This document shows positions 27,645 through 39,500 of a DNA stretch of 64,000 nt, piece after piece. The stretch covers positions 492,334 to 556,333 of the forward strand of contig CAJNOP010000038.1 in NCBI GenBank assembly GCA_905250075.1, given 5' to 3'. The notes under the pieces were generated by a model that saw only the letters and a program-made list of their open reading frames with translations, was not told where the DNA came from and ran no database searches. This stretch comes from Rotaria sp. Silwood1 (taxonomy: Eukaryota > Rotifera > Eurotatoria > Philodinida > Philodinidae). Within the stretch, counting starts at the first letter, position 1. Every line of letters starts with the position of its first letter. The position numbers and the translations under genes are program-made.

Positions 27645-29593
27645 CTCAGTGATATTTACTTTAATTTTATGAATGTACAACATTATATGGAACACTCTTC
27701 ACTCATATATGCGTTGGCAAACTGTAGCAGGATACGCTGCTCATAGTTCAGAACTAAACTCAAAGCATATGTGAATGCTAAGTTTTCAAAGCGTCTTTTG
27801 AAACGTAAGAACATTAGAACATGATAATACAATAAAAAAAAGACAGCGGATAAATACACCCAGAGTGCAAATATATTCGTGACATTTTTTTTTACTTTAC
27901 ATATATTTCGACTTTGGTAAATGATTAAATCTTGATTTCTTTTAAGGATACGCTGTTAAAAGCTCTACAAAAATTCTAATGGCAAAATTCAGTTGACGTG
28001 TCCTGGTGGTGTTTTTCATGCAGAAAATTAAAAAAAACATGTATGATATTGCTATTTTTTACCATATTTTTTCTCATAAAAATATACAGAAAACTTATTT
28101 GTTTCATTCATATCACAACACAGATAAATCGTAAAACCTTAATGTTTTTTAAGCGACGTGTCATCAAAATTGCTACAAACTTACATGAGCAAATTTCTAC
28201 TGATATACTGGGATGATATTTCTGTACAGTTGAAAGTGAAGGTCTAAATGATGTTGCTACTTTCACGATATCGAGTATTAAAGGAATGTTTGTTAGTTAT
28301 GTTTAAGTTTCTGGACACATATTCTTCGGTAGTATATTTTTATCCAATATTCATTGAGTACTCATTTTATCGTTGATAGATTTACATTTACATAGGGCTT
28401 TCAAGGAATATTTAATCTATATTTTAAAATAGTTGAATAATAGACCCTCAAATGAAGCGAGTCTAGTGGAGTGCATCTAACAGACTATATCTTAAGATTC
28501 TCTCTTCTTTGAAAAATTTAATAGCCACACTTTTTATATGTGATTTTCTATGCAATGATGGATTTGATACCAACGGTGTCGTATGATAGTCTTTGTTGAA
28601 AATTTCTTATCTAATGCTTTTTGAACATTATTGCGATAATTAGATAAGTTTAACACACCGTATAGAATGCATCTAATGAATATGTAATGCTCATGTTATT
28701 ATAAAGAAAATGACAAAAATTGTTTCTTTATATGTTGCCATCTTCTTACGACAAGTAAAACGTTTTCTCCTTTTACAGACTAGAATTTCTTCCTTATCTC
28801 TACTTACTACTGCGATATCTAATCTATCTTTCAACATTTGTCATTATATGCCATCATCGCAGTGTCCATTTCATCAAATCCGCCAAAGTTTCGGTAATGA
28901 ATTGACAGATGTGACTTAGTAATAACCGAGACAGTAGTTTGACATGTATTGATGAATAGAAAAGATTGTTCACAAGTAATTCGAGCTAGCTATCGAAAAT
29001 TGTTATGATGTCTTCTAATATTTGCTTTAGACAAATAGATATAATGCAGTTCTTATTGAAGAGATGTTACTATTTCTCAGAACTGTTTGAACGCCCTATG
29101 TATGTGTTTTTTTGTAAGAAAATCAATTTGTTATCCGAAGAACGAAGATATTCTAAAAATATCATGTATATATGCGTGTACTTCTTTTCGTTCATATTTT
29201 CTATTGCATCAAGTGTTGCATGAATAAATTGAACTCACTCAATCAACTCTAAACCATACACTTTGTTTGTATCTTTAGAGTAGTGATCCCCTCAAAAAAA
29301 TTAGATCATCTCTGATAATAATGGTAAGTGCGTTTTGTTGTTATTTAGAATGACTTTTTCCATGAACTATCTCTTCAAATAATCCTTATTTTTTCTGTAC
29401 TGTCTGCTTGCATATGTAACATAAGATATTATTTGTGCTGTTCTGCGAAGGTTTCTACACGCTCTCATTCCTATCATTTCCACTTTTCTGTGCTCTTTTT
29501 CTGTTGGAATTATTTCTGTGAATAATCCGTCTGCTTCGACGCCTTGTAAGACCCAAAGTTGAACTCTCCTTATCATAGTATTAAAAATCACGC
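27645..29593. other. Intergenic region
   Basis: About 1.9 kb of unassigned DNA between the possible small gene and the TIR gene. Several frames of 60-75 codons exist on both strands; none shows a recognisable motif or good splice context. The last 230 nt hold a minus-strand frame (29597-29367) that overlaps the TIR stop codon and is probably 3' UTR. Confidence 0.5.
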
Positions 29594-31745
29594 TCACTTG
29601 ATCGTTGATGCTTCCGCCACGATTGACCCCGACAAGATCACGGAGGAACCTTGTGGGTTGGCTTGGCTCCGAAGAACTTCTGACGCGACTTTGGCGTAGG
29701 CGGTATCAAAATCCATTTTCGTAAAATCCACATATATTCGACCCGATGTTAAAAAAGCCAGCCATCCATCAGCTTTATAACCAGACTGCACTCTGAGTGG
29801 AATTAAGATACGTCGTTTTTCAAATGCAAACTGTGCTTCAGATTGACAATACGGACTCATAAAATAACTCTCACTCATACATATTAGAATGCAGCGCGAA
29901 TGCTTAATTGCATCAGCCATCACTTGCATCATTGCACCATGCATTTCTTCAAGATCAATCCATACACGAAATCTATTGGCAATGAGAACTTTGTAAATTC
30001 GATGGCATATATCTTTGTCTTTATGAGAATACGATATCATAATATCGTATTGAAATTCACGTTCAGAATTGCCGTATTTCGAAAATAACTGCCATAGAAT
30101 GCCATCAGCAGCTTTTTGTAGATAAGGTGTATTTGAAGTCGAAGTGAGCGTTCGTAGGTGTTGAACAAAAGTATTGTTTTGTCGCAGACAAGTTCCGATC
30201 TCTTCGTTAAACGCTAGTGACATGATAATGTCGAGTGCATTTAGTTGTACTTTTGCAGGATCAAAATGAGATTCTGTTGCACACCGAATGAGGAGTGGAA
30301 GACCATCAACCTGTTTCATAAACTCTTCTTTGATTTGATCGTGTTGAACGAGATCTGCAGCGGAACAAATAGATTATGAAGTATGCTACTGAAAACAACT
30401 TTCCAAGTCATATTTAAAATCAAAAATGCTTACTTTAGTCCAAAAGATTTTTTCGAAAAATTTAAAAAACAAAACTGCTCTTACTCTTGAGACTACGAAG
30501 TACGCTGCGAAGCCGGAGGATTTTGTTTGAATCATCAATTACATTTTTGAGGAATGTGAGAAAGACACTTGCAATTTTGCTCGGATTCGTCAACACTTTA
30601 ATGTCCTGCTCAGTTAGAATCGAGGCTAGAATACGATAAGCATTAAACTGCACATATTCGCTGTCAGCAGTAGCCAATTTCAGGAGTGTCTTAGACAGCT
30701 CTTCACTTTTGATGTAGCTGAGTATATTTTGATCCAGGATGAGTAAATATAATTGTAGCAGGAAAATTCCTGCCAAATTAGTATCCAATTTATCAGATAT
30801 ACTGTTCGATAAGGAGGATAAAATCAAAACAAAAGAATCAACTATTTTGTAACAGTCATTATAAACTTCTTTGCTGGAAGTTACGTCATGCTGCATGTCG
30901 AAATCTAGTATGATATTACCGATTTTTTTCATAGCATGGGTTGTCACTTCACTTCATTGTCGGACGGAGGATGCGTGACTCCGTAGCCATTGTGTGAATG
31001 GACTCAGCAAGGCAGTACGCATAATAAGACAGAATTCATCGCGACGATTCCCTCCATACCAAACGAAATAATCAGTACACGTGTCAAGCAAGAGTGTTTG
31101 TGCTTCATTGAGTTTTTTCAACTTAGCTATTTGCTTGAAAATATCGACAAGAAATGGTGAGCACACACATTTGACTATTGCGTCCAGAAGTAATTTCAGC
31201 AGCGGATCATTCTGAATTTCGATTCGACCTTGGGAGATATGATAGATAGCTCTCATCATAAAATCGACAGCCTTTATTTGAGGGTCTTGTAAATATTTGC
31301 CATTTGTAGCAATCTCTGTAAGACATTCGCTAAGCTCATCGACCAGAGGCTTGTAGATAAGAAGTTCTTTAAATCGGATCACATTGACACTGTTGACATG
31401 GGAACACATTCGGGCGAATGAGGTCGAAATTTCGAGAAAAACTTCGTTAGAAAATTTGTCGAGCACTTGATCACGTCGCCATCGACGCAAAATATCAAGA
31501 TAATAATCACGAAAAATAATAAATAGTTGATGATCGATAATGCCGAGCTCTCCACACGACTTTATATTTTGTATATGAATAGACGCTAATATTTTTATGA
31601 TCGTACTGGCATCATTCCTTAGATTGTGTTTATTTAATTCGCTAACAATGGCGTCCAAAGATCTCTTGAATTGTTCGGTGGTTATAGACATTCCTTGCTC
31701 TTCGATAAAAGCGCATTGTTGATCAATAATCATAGATCCAATCAT
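29594..31745 (-). CDS. TIR-domain protein with armadillo-like repeats; frame broken by one UGA
   Basis: Two exons on the minus strand (31745-30485 and 30354-29594) join in phase (K|N) to 673 codons. Residues 1-510 are alpha-helical and resemble armadillo/HEAT repeats (for example LNALDIIMSLAFNEEIG). The TIR domain is about 521-655: QYDIMISYSHKDK, FRVWIDLEEMHG, then SESYFMSPYCQSEAQFAFEK and a bipartite tail. In the SARM1 family a glutamate here is the NAD+-cleaving residue; Glu593 in QSEAQ is the candidate, so an NADase or signalling role is possible but inferred. Codon 264 is UGA (30954-30956), with the same frame open on both sides. It may be a nonsense mutation, a CGA-to-TGA change, or an error. 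Such TIR proteins form a large family in bdelloid rotifers. Confidence 0.8.
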
Positions 31746-32343
31746 GATAACACAAGCTTATATTTCAAATCAAGAGAGAATTGATTTTGTTAGAACGGTC
31801 GTATGATATACCAATTGTGTTTTTTTTGTTGTCTGAAAGTATTGCGCTGTTTCTCAATCAATAGAAATTTTAGGAGAGAGCGCTCAATATTGACATTGTC
31901 AACTGTGTACCGTCGATGTTGATGCTTGACGACAGAAAGAAAAAGACAGAAGAAATGAAAAATTTATTCTGCATCACTCAGGTGGCATGAAGATTGTGAT
32001 GTAAAAAATGCTTATATTGCTGCGTAAATTATTATACGAGGTATACTTTGTTATTGCTACAGTCACAATGACAAAGTGTTGTTCATGGCCCATTTTTGCA
32101 ATGAATGCAGAAATGTTTGATTCGTTAAACTCAAGAAATTTTTTTTTTGGAATGTTATGATGACTTCTCATGCTTTCTAACAAAATTATTTTTACATCTG
32201 CCTGTCCACACCCCATATAGGATACAGAAAAGTGGCCCAGAAGAAATCTGTTCAATTACGACAGCTATTCAAAATTTTGTATACAGCTTTTATGAGCTTA
32301 GTAGATTGATTTCCAGGCACAACTTGAATAAAAAAGTTTGTTC
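31746..32343. other. Short intergenic region
   Basis: About 600 nt between the TIR gene start and the pseudogene. It holds the TIR promoter and possibly further decayed sequence of the pseudogene; no intact frame. Confidence 0.5.
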
Positions 32344-33019
32344 TCAATCCTGAATAGATTTGATTTTGAATAATATTAACCAAAGAAAATCATTTGTATG
32401 CGGAATATTAGCAATTTTTGTTGATTTTAATTGTTCAACAATTGCTTTTATTTGAGCATTGAATATGTTATGTGATAAAACTTTATTAATAATTATGTAT
32501 GTATTAGAAAATTCTTTTAAAGTATCGGATACCATTTCTGTTACTGTTCGACAAAGTAAAGCAACTACTTGAAAATGCGATACTATCATAATACGATAAT
32601 CTAATGAATAATAGTTACTCATATTGTAATCAGATAAACATGATATAAATGTCTGATTAACCAATTAACTTCTACATATTGGATGATAGTATAAATCCTA
32701 TAAAAGAAATTGATCATGACGAATTGAATTTTGTTAACATGGACATGAAAGTATAGTTGGATATTGAATAGAAAGTTTTTCAAAAGTAACTTCAGTTGGT
32801 GTTGGAACAGACACAGTTTGTGTACGAACATTGAAAGTAGTGAAAAACAATAATAATACTGAGACTCAAAACCAATAATAAAAAGAGGAAAATTCTTGTA
32901 GCATGTACTATTTCGACAATAGATAATTCTTCTTTATCATTAAAAAGATTTATATTGATCAAAAGATAATACAATCCTTTAGTCTTACTCTCATCATCGT
33001 AAGATATTGTTTCTGCCAT
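32344..33019 (-). pseudogene. Pseudogene of a bdelloid membrane-anchored extracellular protein family
   Basis: On the minus strand a start at 33019 is followed by a cytoplasmic segment, a strong membrane helix (RIFLFLLLVLSLSIIIVF), and then, after one frame change near 32838, VSVPTPTEVTFEKLSIQYPT and ILSCPC. From there three stop codons interrupt one frame before LVNQTFISCLSDYNMSNYY and a helical ectodomain part (LCRTVTEMVSDTLKEFS). The layout helix / VxxP / YPxTLxCPC / SxFVxQxWIxxL matches a large family I know from bdelloid gene models, of unknown function. One frameshift plus three nonsense codons (two TAA, one TAG) make it a pseudogene. The family assignment is from memory of the pattern. 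Confidence 0.65.
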
Positions 33020-34199
33020 TTTAGATATTGTGCAATAGTTTATTTAATTTAAATTTATAACACATAATTGTTGAAGATATGACAAAAAAAAATATGTTTG
33101 TTACCAAATAATATAATCAAAATATCTTATAATATGCTTCTGCTCTACGGACTCGTTGAAAATAGTCAATTATATAAAAACTTCATTCAATTATTTAATT
33201 GGTTTGCAAGATAAAATATGTATTTTTCACAAATTCTGCTTTCTTCTGAACATTCTTGCTTTTATATTAATTACCATTTCAAATATTCCAACACATGAAA
33301 ACCTTAAAAATGTCATGTGTTTTTCTAAGAAGTTATTAGAAAATTGCTTTAAATTATAAAATACTTTTCAAATCGTGGTAAATCATGTCGAAGTATGCAA
33401 GTGATTTAAAACATTTGCAATAGTAACATATAATTATAGGACAACCATACATGCATGAAAACACCATTCAGCATTATGTTTTAAAATAAAGCATGAGTAG
33501 AGATATTTAAATTTTTGTTCATACAGAAATGTCCATGCTCCATTATTATTTATTTATTCAAGGTATATTATAAATAGAGCAATGTTAAAGTATTTGTTGT
33601 GTGTATGTATTACGTAAATAAGCAGAATTTCGATATATTCAACGTGTCAACACGAAGTAATTACATTTATAATTTACATGTTGCTACGTGCATAAATTTT
33701 GTTTCTTCTCTAACATATGCAGAAGATATGAGAGGAAATCATATCTGTACATGTAGCACTTTGAGTTCAGTTCACATGTTTTTTATTGTCAATCTCTGTG
33801 GAGCGTAAATGTTCTTTTCACTTCGACATCTACTAAGACTTCCATAGCGACACCATCAAACTCACACTGGCTCAATGCAATGTGAATAAATCAGTATGTT
33901 TATTCAATGATCGATATGTTTTATAAAAACTTACTTCGAATAGTCTACAAATAAGAGCATATTTCCTGTTTGCAGTCATTTAAATAGTATATCGTAATAA
34001 TTATTTTCATTTTTAGACCTTTAGTACTTCATCTCATAAATCGTTCACACTTGTTCTTACGAAGAAAATACGTCAAGTAATTCCTCCCTTTTATGCTCAT
34101 ATTCTGTACATAAGTAGAATTCGATGAGAAAAATCAGATATTCAAACAATTTATGGTTATTTTCTATTATTCAACAGTTAGAAACGTTATACTGAATTT

Positions 34200-34450
34200 T
34201 GACTTTTTAGCAGGTTATTATAATGAAATTTGAATCAAAGAAGTTTCACTTGATATATTTTATGTGCTGCGTCTTTCTCGAGATATTGAATTTACAATGG
34301 GATTTATTAACAGACAAAGTTTCAAATGACAAAATGTTTATCTGAGTTTTCTCAATAATAAAACTTTCCAACAATAGATAATCAACACGAAAGATTTTAG
34401 ACTTTTCTTAGTCTCATATAATCCTACTTATAGACAAAATATGAGCTCGA
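34200..34450. repeat. Diverged single-arm relative of hairpin element 1
   Basis: The block TTTCTCGAGATATTGAAT at about 34273-34290 and a block reading CTTTTCTTAGTCTCATA at about 34404-34420 match the inner and outer parts of one arm of the element at 104-725 (TTTTCTCGAGATATTGAAT and TTTTCTTAGCCTCATA), in a compatible arrangement. No inverted partner is visible, so only one arm or a collapsed copy remains. Confidence 0.5.
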
Positions 34451-36133
34451 AAGTGAGAAATTAGTTAGAGCATCTTTCTAGTTATAGCTATATTGTTCAC
34501 AAATAAATACGTTTTACGATAATAATATTGTATTTTGTTATTTATATTATTTCACAAATATGATGTCGACGAAATGTCGAATAGTTTAGCCGTTTTTTTC
34601 GTATATGATATTTCATAGAAGATTTACTAATTCAATGACAATTAAAACAATTAGTTAATAGAACTCTATAGCAATCAAACAAGAAAATATTCCAAAGTGT
34701 TGTTATTATTTTATATTTTATGACTCGGTTATTTATAAACGATATGTTATATTCACTTTAGCTTTATTGAAACACTTTTTTGTGTAGATAGATGAGCAAT
34801 TTTATTGTTAATCTCAATTATAAATTGATAGTTTTAATATTCCCATCCCTTAAAAAAGACAAATTTTGTCAAAAAGATCAAAACTGACACATATACCATA
34901 TGAGAAAATAGTTCATAGCCTCATCTTTCATAAGCGACACGATTTTTTATTCAGTATTTTGTTTTTTTTGCCAACAATTTTTGATGATTTCCATCACTTT
35001 CTGCATGAAAAACATGCTTTTCTCAGAAAAAACTAAGAATATTTTCCCTTTTTTTTCTTCGTGTATGTGTTTTTCTTTCTGCGATTCAGAATTCTCTATG
35101 AATCTTTATTCTATTTATTCAATTGCTCTTTGTTTGCTTGAAAAAATATTTCGACATGTAGAGTATGATAAAGTTCCTTTTTGGCAATAAGCTTTTGTCG
35201 CTAGTATATAGAAAAGTAGTTTCATAATTAGAGTACCATTTTTTGAGACATTGAACTTATCTTCCTCTAAAAAGTGAGAATTTAAAAAAGAAGACTGTCA
35301 CGCGTTGTATCCTAACATGCTCTTCCAAACAAACAAAAAGTTAATCATATAGAAGGATAGTTCATTGAGCATTTTGAATTGTCAAATGAGCTATTTTTGA
35401 ATGTTTATTTGTTACATATCTCTGGCCCAAGATCAATCTTTGAATGGAGCGAAGGAGAGGTATTAACAATGACACTCAACTCCCAAAGACCATAGCTCAT
35501 TTTCAAAAAAAAACTATAAAGTGCCAATGCTTCTTTTTGACAAGACTATCCCTTATTTATGTTTTTTTCTTAATTTTTATCTATAATCAGTAATGGCTTA
35601 GTTTATTCATAGAGATTAATCGATAATTGGTCTTCAAATCTGTACACTGTTTGATATAGATAATTTTTTAAGCATTGATCTACATTTCAAAATTTTATGT
35701 GCTCTATGATAAAATTTTCATTTTAACAATCTATCACTTTTTTGGAACAACCTACTTTAAAAAAATGAATTTTTTCGATTAAAAAAATAATTCTTAAAAT
35801 AATTTTTTGTATATATTAAGAAGACTAAACTTTCATTATACGTAAGATTCTGCAAGCATTTAGAATAGTTTATATATTAGATTGCAGAAAAAACAGTTAA
35901 CACATGTACATTAATGAATCTTTATTCAAACAATGAAGCATAGCAGTAAAAAAATGTGATAAATTATGCAATTAACTGCAATAAAGAACAGTGATTTCAA
36001 TTTGTTTTGATAATATAAGTTGATATCGAAGTTACTTGATGAAATATATCAGAGCTGTTTTCATGAACATTTACGCAAAAGAAATATTCTAATCAATATT
36101 TGTCCACAGAAGTAGTCGTTAATATTAATAATA

Positions 36134-36331
36134 ATGGTTCGATATGTCAAAATTGGAAAAAATGGAAATCAACCAGTAAGGAATCCTCCACTAAACTGGA
36201 CTGATGGTTTACCATTACTGGTTGCAACGTTGCTTCTTATCATTTCATCCTTATTGATGCTCATTACTTTACTTTTTGATCAACAGTCTACTAATTTTCT
36301 TTATACTGTTATTATTACCTCAATAGGATGA
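36134..36331 (+). CDS. Short open frame with one membrane segment, doubtful
   Basis: 65 codons from an ATG with a good upstream A-rich context. Residues about 28-48 form a strongly hydrophobic helix (LPLLVATLLLIISSLLMLI) after a basic N-terminus. No family recognised. It could be a small membrane protein, or the remnant of a gene, or chance in AT-rich DNA. It lies 250 nt upstream of the ABC transporter on the same strand. Confidence 0.2.
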   Translation: MVRYVKIGKNGNQPVRNPPLNWTDGLPLLVATLLLIISSLLMLITLLFDQQSTNFLYTVIITSIG

Positions 36332-36583
36332 ATCGAACGCCCAATCAATTTTTCTGTCGCTTCGTGTCGGAAATTATCAATACGCGATGCGTAGCTCTTT
36401 TGGCTTGTTTAGATTTTGCTTATTTAAAATTTTGCAATCTTGCGTTTCTTTGTATCAATATATATCATGTATAGGCAACGCACGTGTGTCCAGCCAAGCG
36501 CACCGAATATAATAAAACATTCTGTGCTTCGTGTATATTTCACTTTTGATTTCTCTCATGGATAAAAGACAATACATCATATC

Positions 36584-39500
36584 ATGAGTGATAAGCAACC
36601 ACTACTATCAACTGTAGATCGTTTTTCTATTGATGATAGTAATAGCAATAGCAATAGAAGACAATCGGTGATTAATAAGTACAAAAGAAATAAATTTTAG
36701 AGAAGTATTAGCGACAATATCTTACTCATTTAGACTTTCCAATTGGCGTCAATATTTCTCGTTCAAACAGCTCGACCAAAAGTATGAAAATTTGGATAAT
36801 GATAATGATCGCACTAAAGATGAACCAATTGTTGGATATTTTCAACTGGTAAGTACAAGAAAAGTGAATACATATTGAACAAAAGAGTGTTTCTTTTACT
36901 TTTTGATAGTTTCGTTTTGCTGATCGACTTGATCTTATCATGATATTTCTCGGATTATGTACCGTCGTAATATACAGTATGGTCTTTACAGCGTCTTTAG
37001 TTGTTTTTAGTCGACTTACGAGTGTATTTGCGTCGCAATCGTTTATCGGTCGATGCTCCTCACAGCAAAACGTATCGATTACTATTAACAATAGCAGAAG
37101 GTGTCCATCGAATACTGAGTCAAATATGTTCACCTACGATCAATCGCAAAAGTAACTGTTGATGACAGAAGATGCTAATATACTCTACCTTTTTTCCTTA
37201 TTCACTGTTCATGAATTCTAGGCTCCGTTCAAATGATAGTACTACCTCAGCGTTGCTATGGCCATTTTCTACCAGCAATCTTCATGAAGATGTGACACAC
37301 TTATTAATATGGCTGTTAAGTAAGCAGGAAAAATCTAACTTTGTAGGCATCAGCTAGAAAAACGGTTTGCATCTTGAATGTATATAGTCATTGTTTCCAT
37401 TCAATTCGTGTGCCTTGCTGCTCAATATTTTGTCTTTACAGTGGTCTCCAGACGACAAATCTCTGGAATACGTATTCGTCTTTTACAATCACTTCTGCAA
37501 CGCGTATGTCAATCACATTCATCTTCATACAGATATAAAGAATGGAAAAAAAATGAATGGTCTCCTCATTGTTCTCTCAATTTCTACATTGATTATCATC
37601 GTTCATACTTGTACTTGGTTTGAAACTATACATTGTGCCATTCTCTGTAAAATTATATGTTGTGAGACATGACTGAGATACAATGCTTAAGTATATTGTA
37701 AGAAAAGTTATTCCTACTCCTACCATACTCCAACGATGGTGACAAGCATTTCCTAGGAGTTTACAGTATATATCCCATAGTTTGTGACAGTTTTGAGGGA
37801 TCTTTTATGTATTACTCATTAGTTCCCGAAGATATTGCGAAAAGCATAGATAGGTTTCACATTATAGTTCGAGTAATTTCCTTGTGTTCTGCATTTTAAT
37901 TCCGTAGAAATGACATTGAAACCAATTATACTCGATGACAATAGTCTTCATCTTTTTTCAAACGCCGCAGAATTTTATGCAATAATCAAGTACAATTTTC
38001 AAACTTTTTCTTTTCAACTATTGTCCTTTGGTATTCTCATTCTCACATCACCGTAGATTGTTTCGTTACGTTGCCATGGGTGATAATACCAATGAATTTT
38101 GTAAAATAGTCGTCATATATGATGAGCTGTTTCAGATAAGAAAATTATAACGTTTAACAGTCTCAAAATACAAGCTTTAATATTGTAATAGTTTAAATAT
38201 AGCAAGAGTAAAAACTAAAATATAAAAAGAAAATGAGAATTATACTTAATAGTTTTATATAAATCGTGAAAATCTGAAAAAGGAAGACTAAATTCATGGA
38301 ATAAAATATACCTTTTGTCGCAGCTAGGAGAGAGCGATCAATGGACAGTGTATATTTTGAAAAAGAGCTTGTGTCTGAACACGGATGACAAACGAAGAAG
38401 TTGAAAACACGAGGAGCAGCTATTTATTGAGCTACGACGCCATGGTAGTTAGCTGTCAAACATGTTTATCGGTTCTTTTTCTTTTTCTCTATCTCTCTCT
38501 TGTTTTTAGAATATTTCCTATTGCGATACAAATTCAATCAGTCAGTTCAGTGTCAAATTGTTCAAGTAAGTCATTTTTTGGCAGTATTTACAATAGAAAC
38601 GATATCTGCCTCTCTCATATCGTCTCATAGTAACATCGACCATATGAGTAAAGCCATCAGCTTTGAAGTATCGAAGTTCCTTGCAGCATTATTGTCCATT
38701 ATTTCCAGTGTCGGTATTGCATTAATCAGCAACTGGAGATTGACACTTGCAATAATATGCACTGCCCCATTTGCTTTTGTCGGCTCATATGTCTTTTCAA
38801 AGGTAGATACAGTTGCTTTTTATTGATTTAGCTTATATTAACTCTACAAGATCATCACTAAAGAATCAAGAAAAGAATTGGATGTGTATTCAAAAGCTGG
38901 AGAAATCGTTCAAGAAGTGTTCAGTTCTCTTCGTACTGTACTTTCGCTCAATGGTGGAAAATTTGAAGAGAAACGGTAGGAAATATATCTACTGTTAGAG
39001 GAACTTTGTAAAATATGAACCATGATCATGTTCGAGTTTTATTGTCAATCTAGATATGAACGCGAATTGCAAGCGACTCGTAGAAGTAGTGTCCGAAAGG
39101 CTGCTGCACTTGGGCTTCTCACTGGATGGAGTTATCTGATAGGATACATGATTTATTCAATTGGTTTTTCTTTTGGTTCATCTCTCATGCATCACGAAGG
39201 ACCTGACAAACTCAGTTTCAGTAATCTTATTCTGGTAAGTTATTCAGTTGACAAATAAGATTTCGAAAACCAATAAATTCTCGACATTTGAGTAGATAGT
39301 GATTACTTTAGCACGAATTATCACTAATATTCCATTTCTTGGTCCTTTCTTTCAAATGTTGGAAGAAGCTCGAGGTGCTTTGACACCTGTTTTTCGATTG
39401 ATTGATGAAGTATAGTTATACCTAATTTACAATCTTGTCTCTTCAGTATTGCATCATATAGGAAAAAAATACAAGTTTCACTGAAACAGAAACATTGGAA

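Larger units (their letters stand above)
33020..36583. other. Long gene-poor region
   Basis: About 3.6 kb of AT-rich DNA. It contains a diverged relative of hairpin element 1 (about 34200-34450) and one short frame with a membrane segment (36134-36331). Nothing else supported. Confidence 0.55.

Noticed and set aside
29367..29597. Extra minus-strand frame overlapping the TIR stop
   Set aside because: It begins at GTG, overlaps the stop by 4 nt in another frame, and shows no domain; it is most likely 3' UTR.
37504..38509. Missing segment of the first ABC membrane domain
   Set aside because: A 56-nt exon at 38510-38565 read in the right phase gives NISYCDTNS, and the next exon begins at 38631, not 38597. 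The gene is intact.
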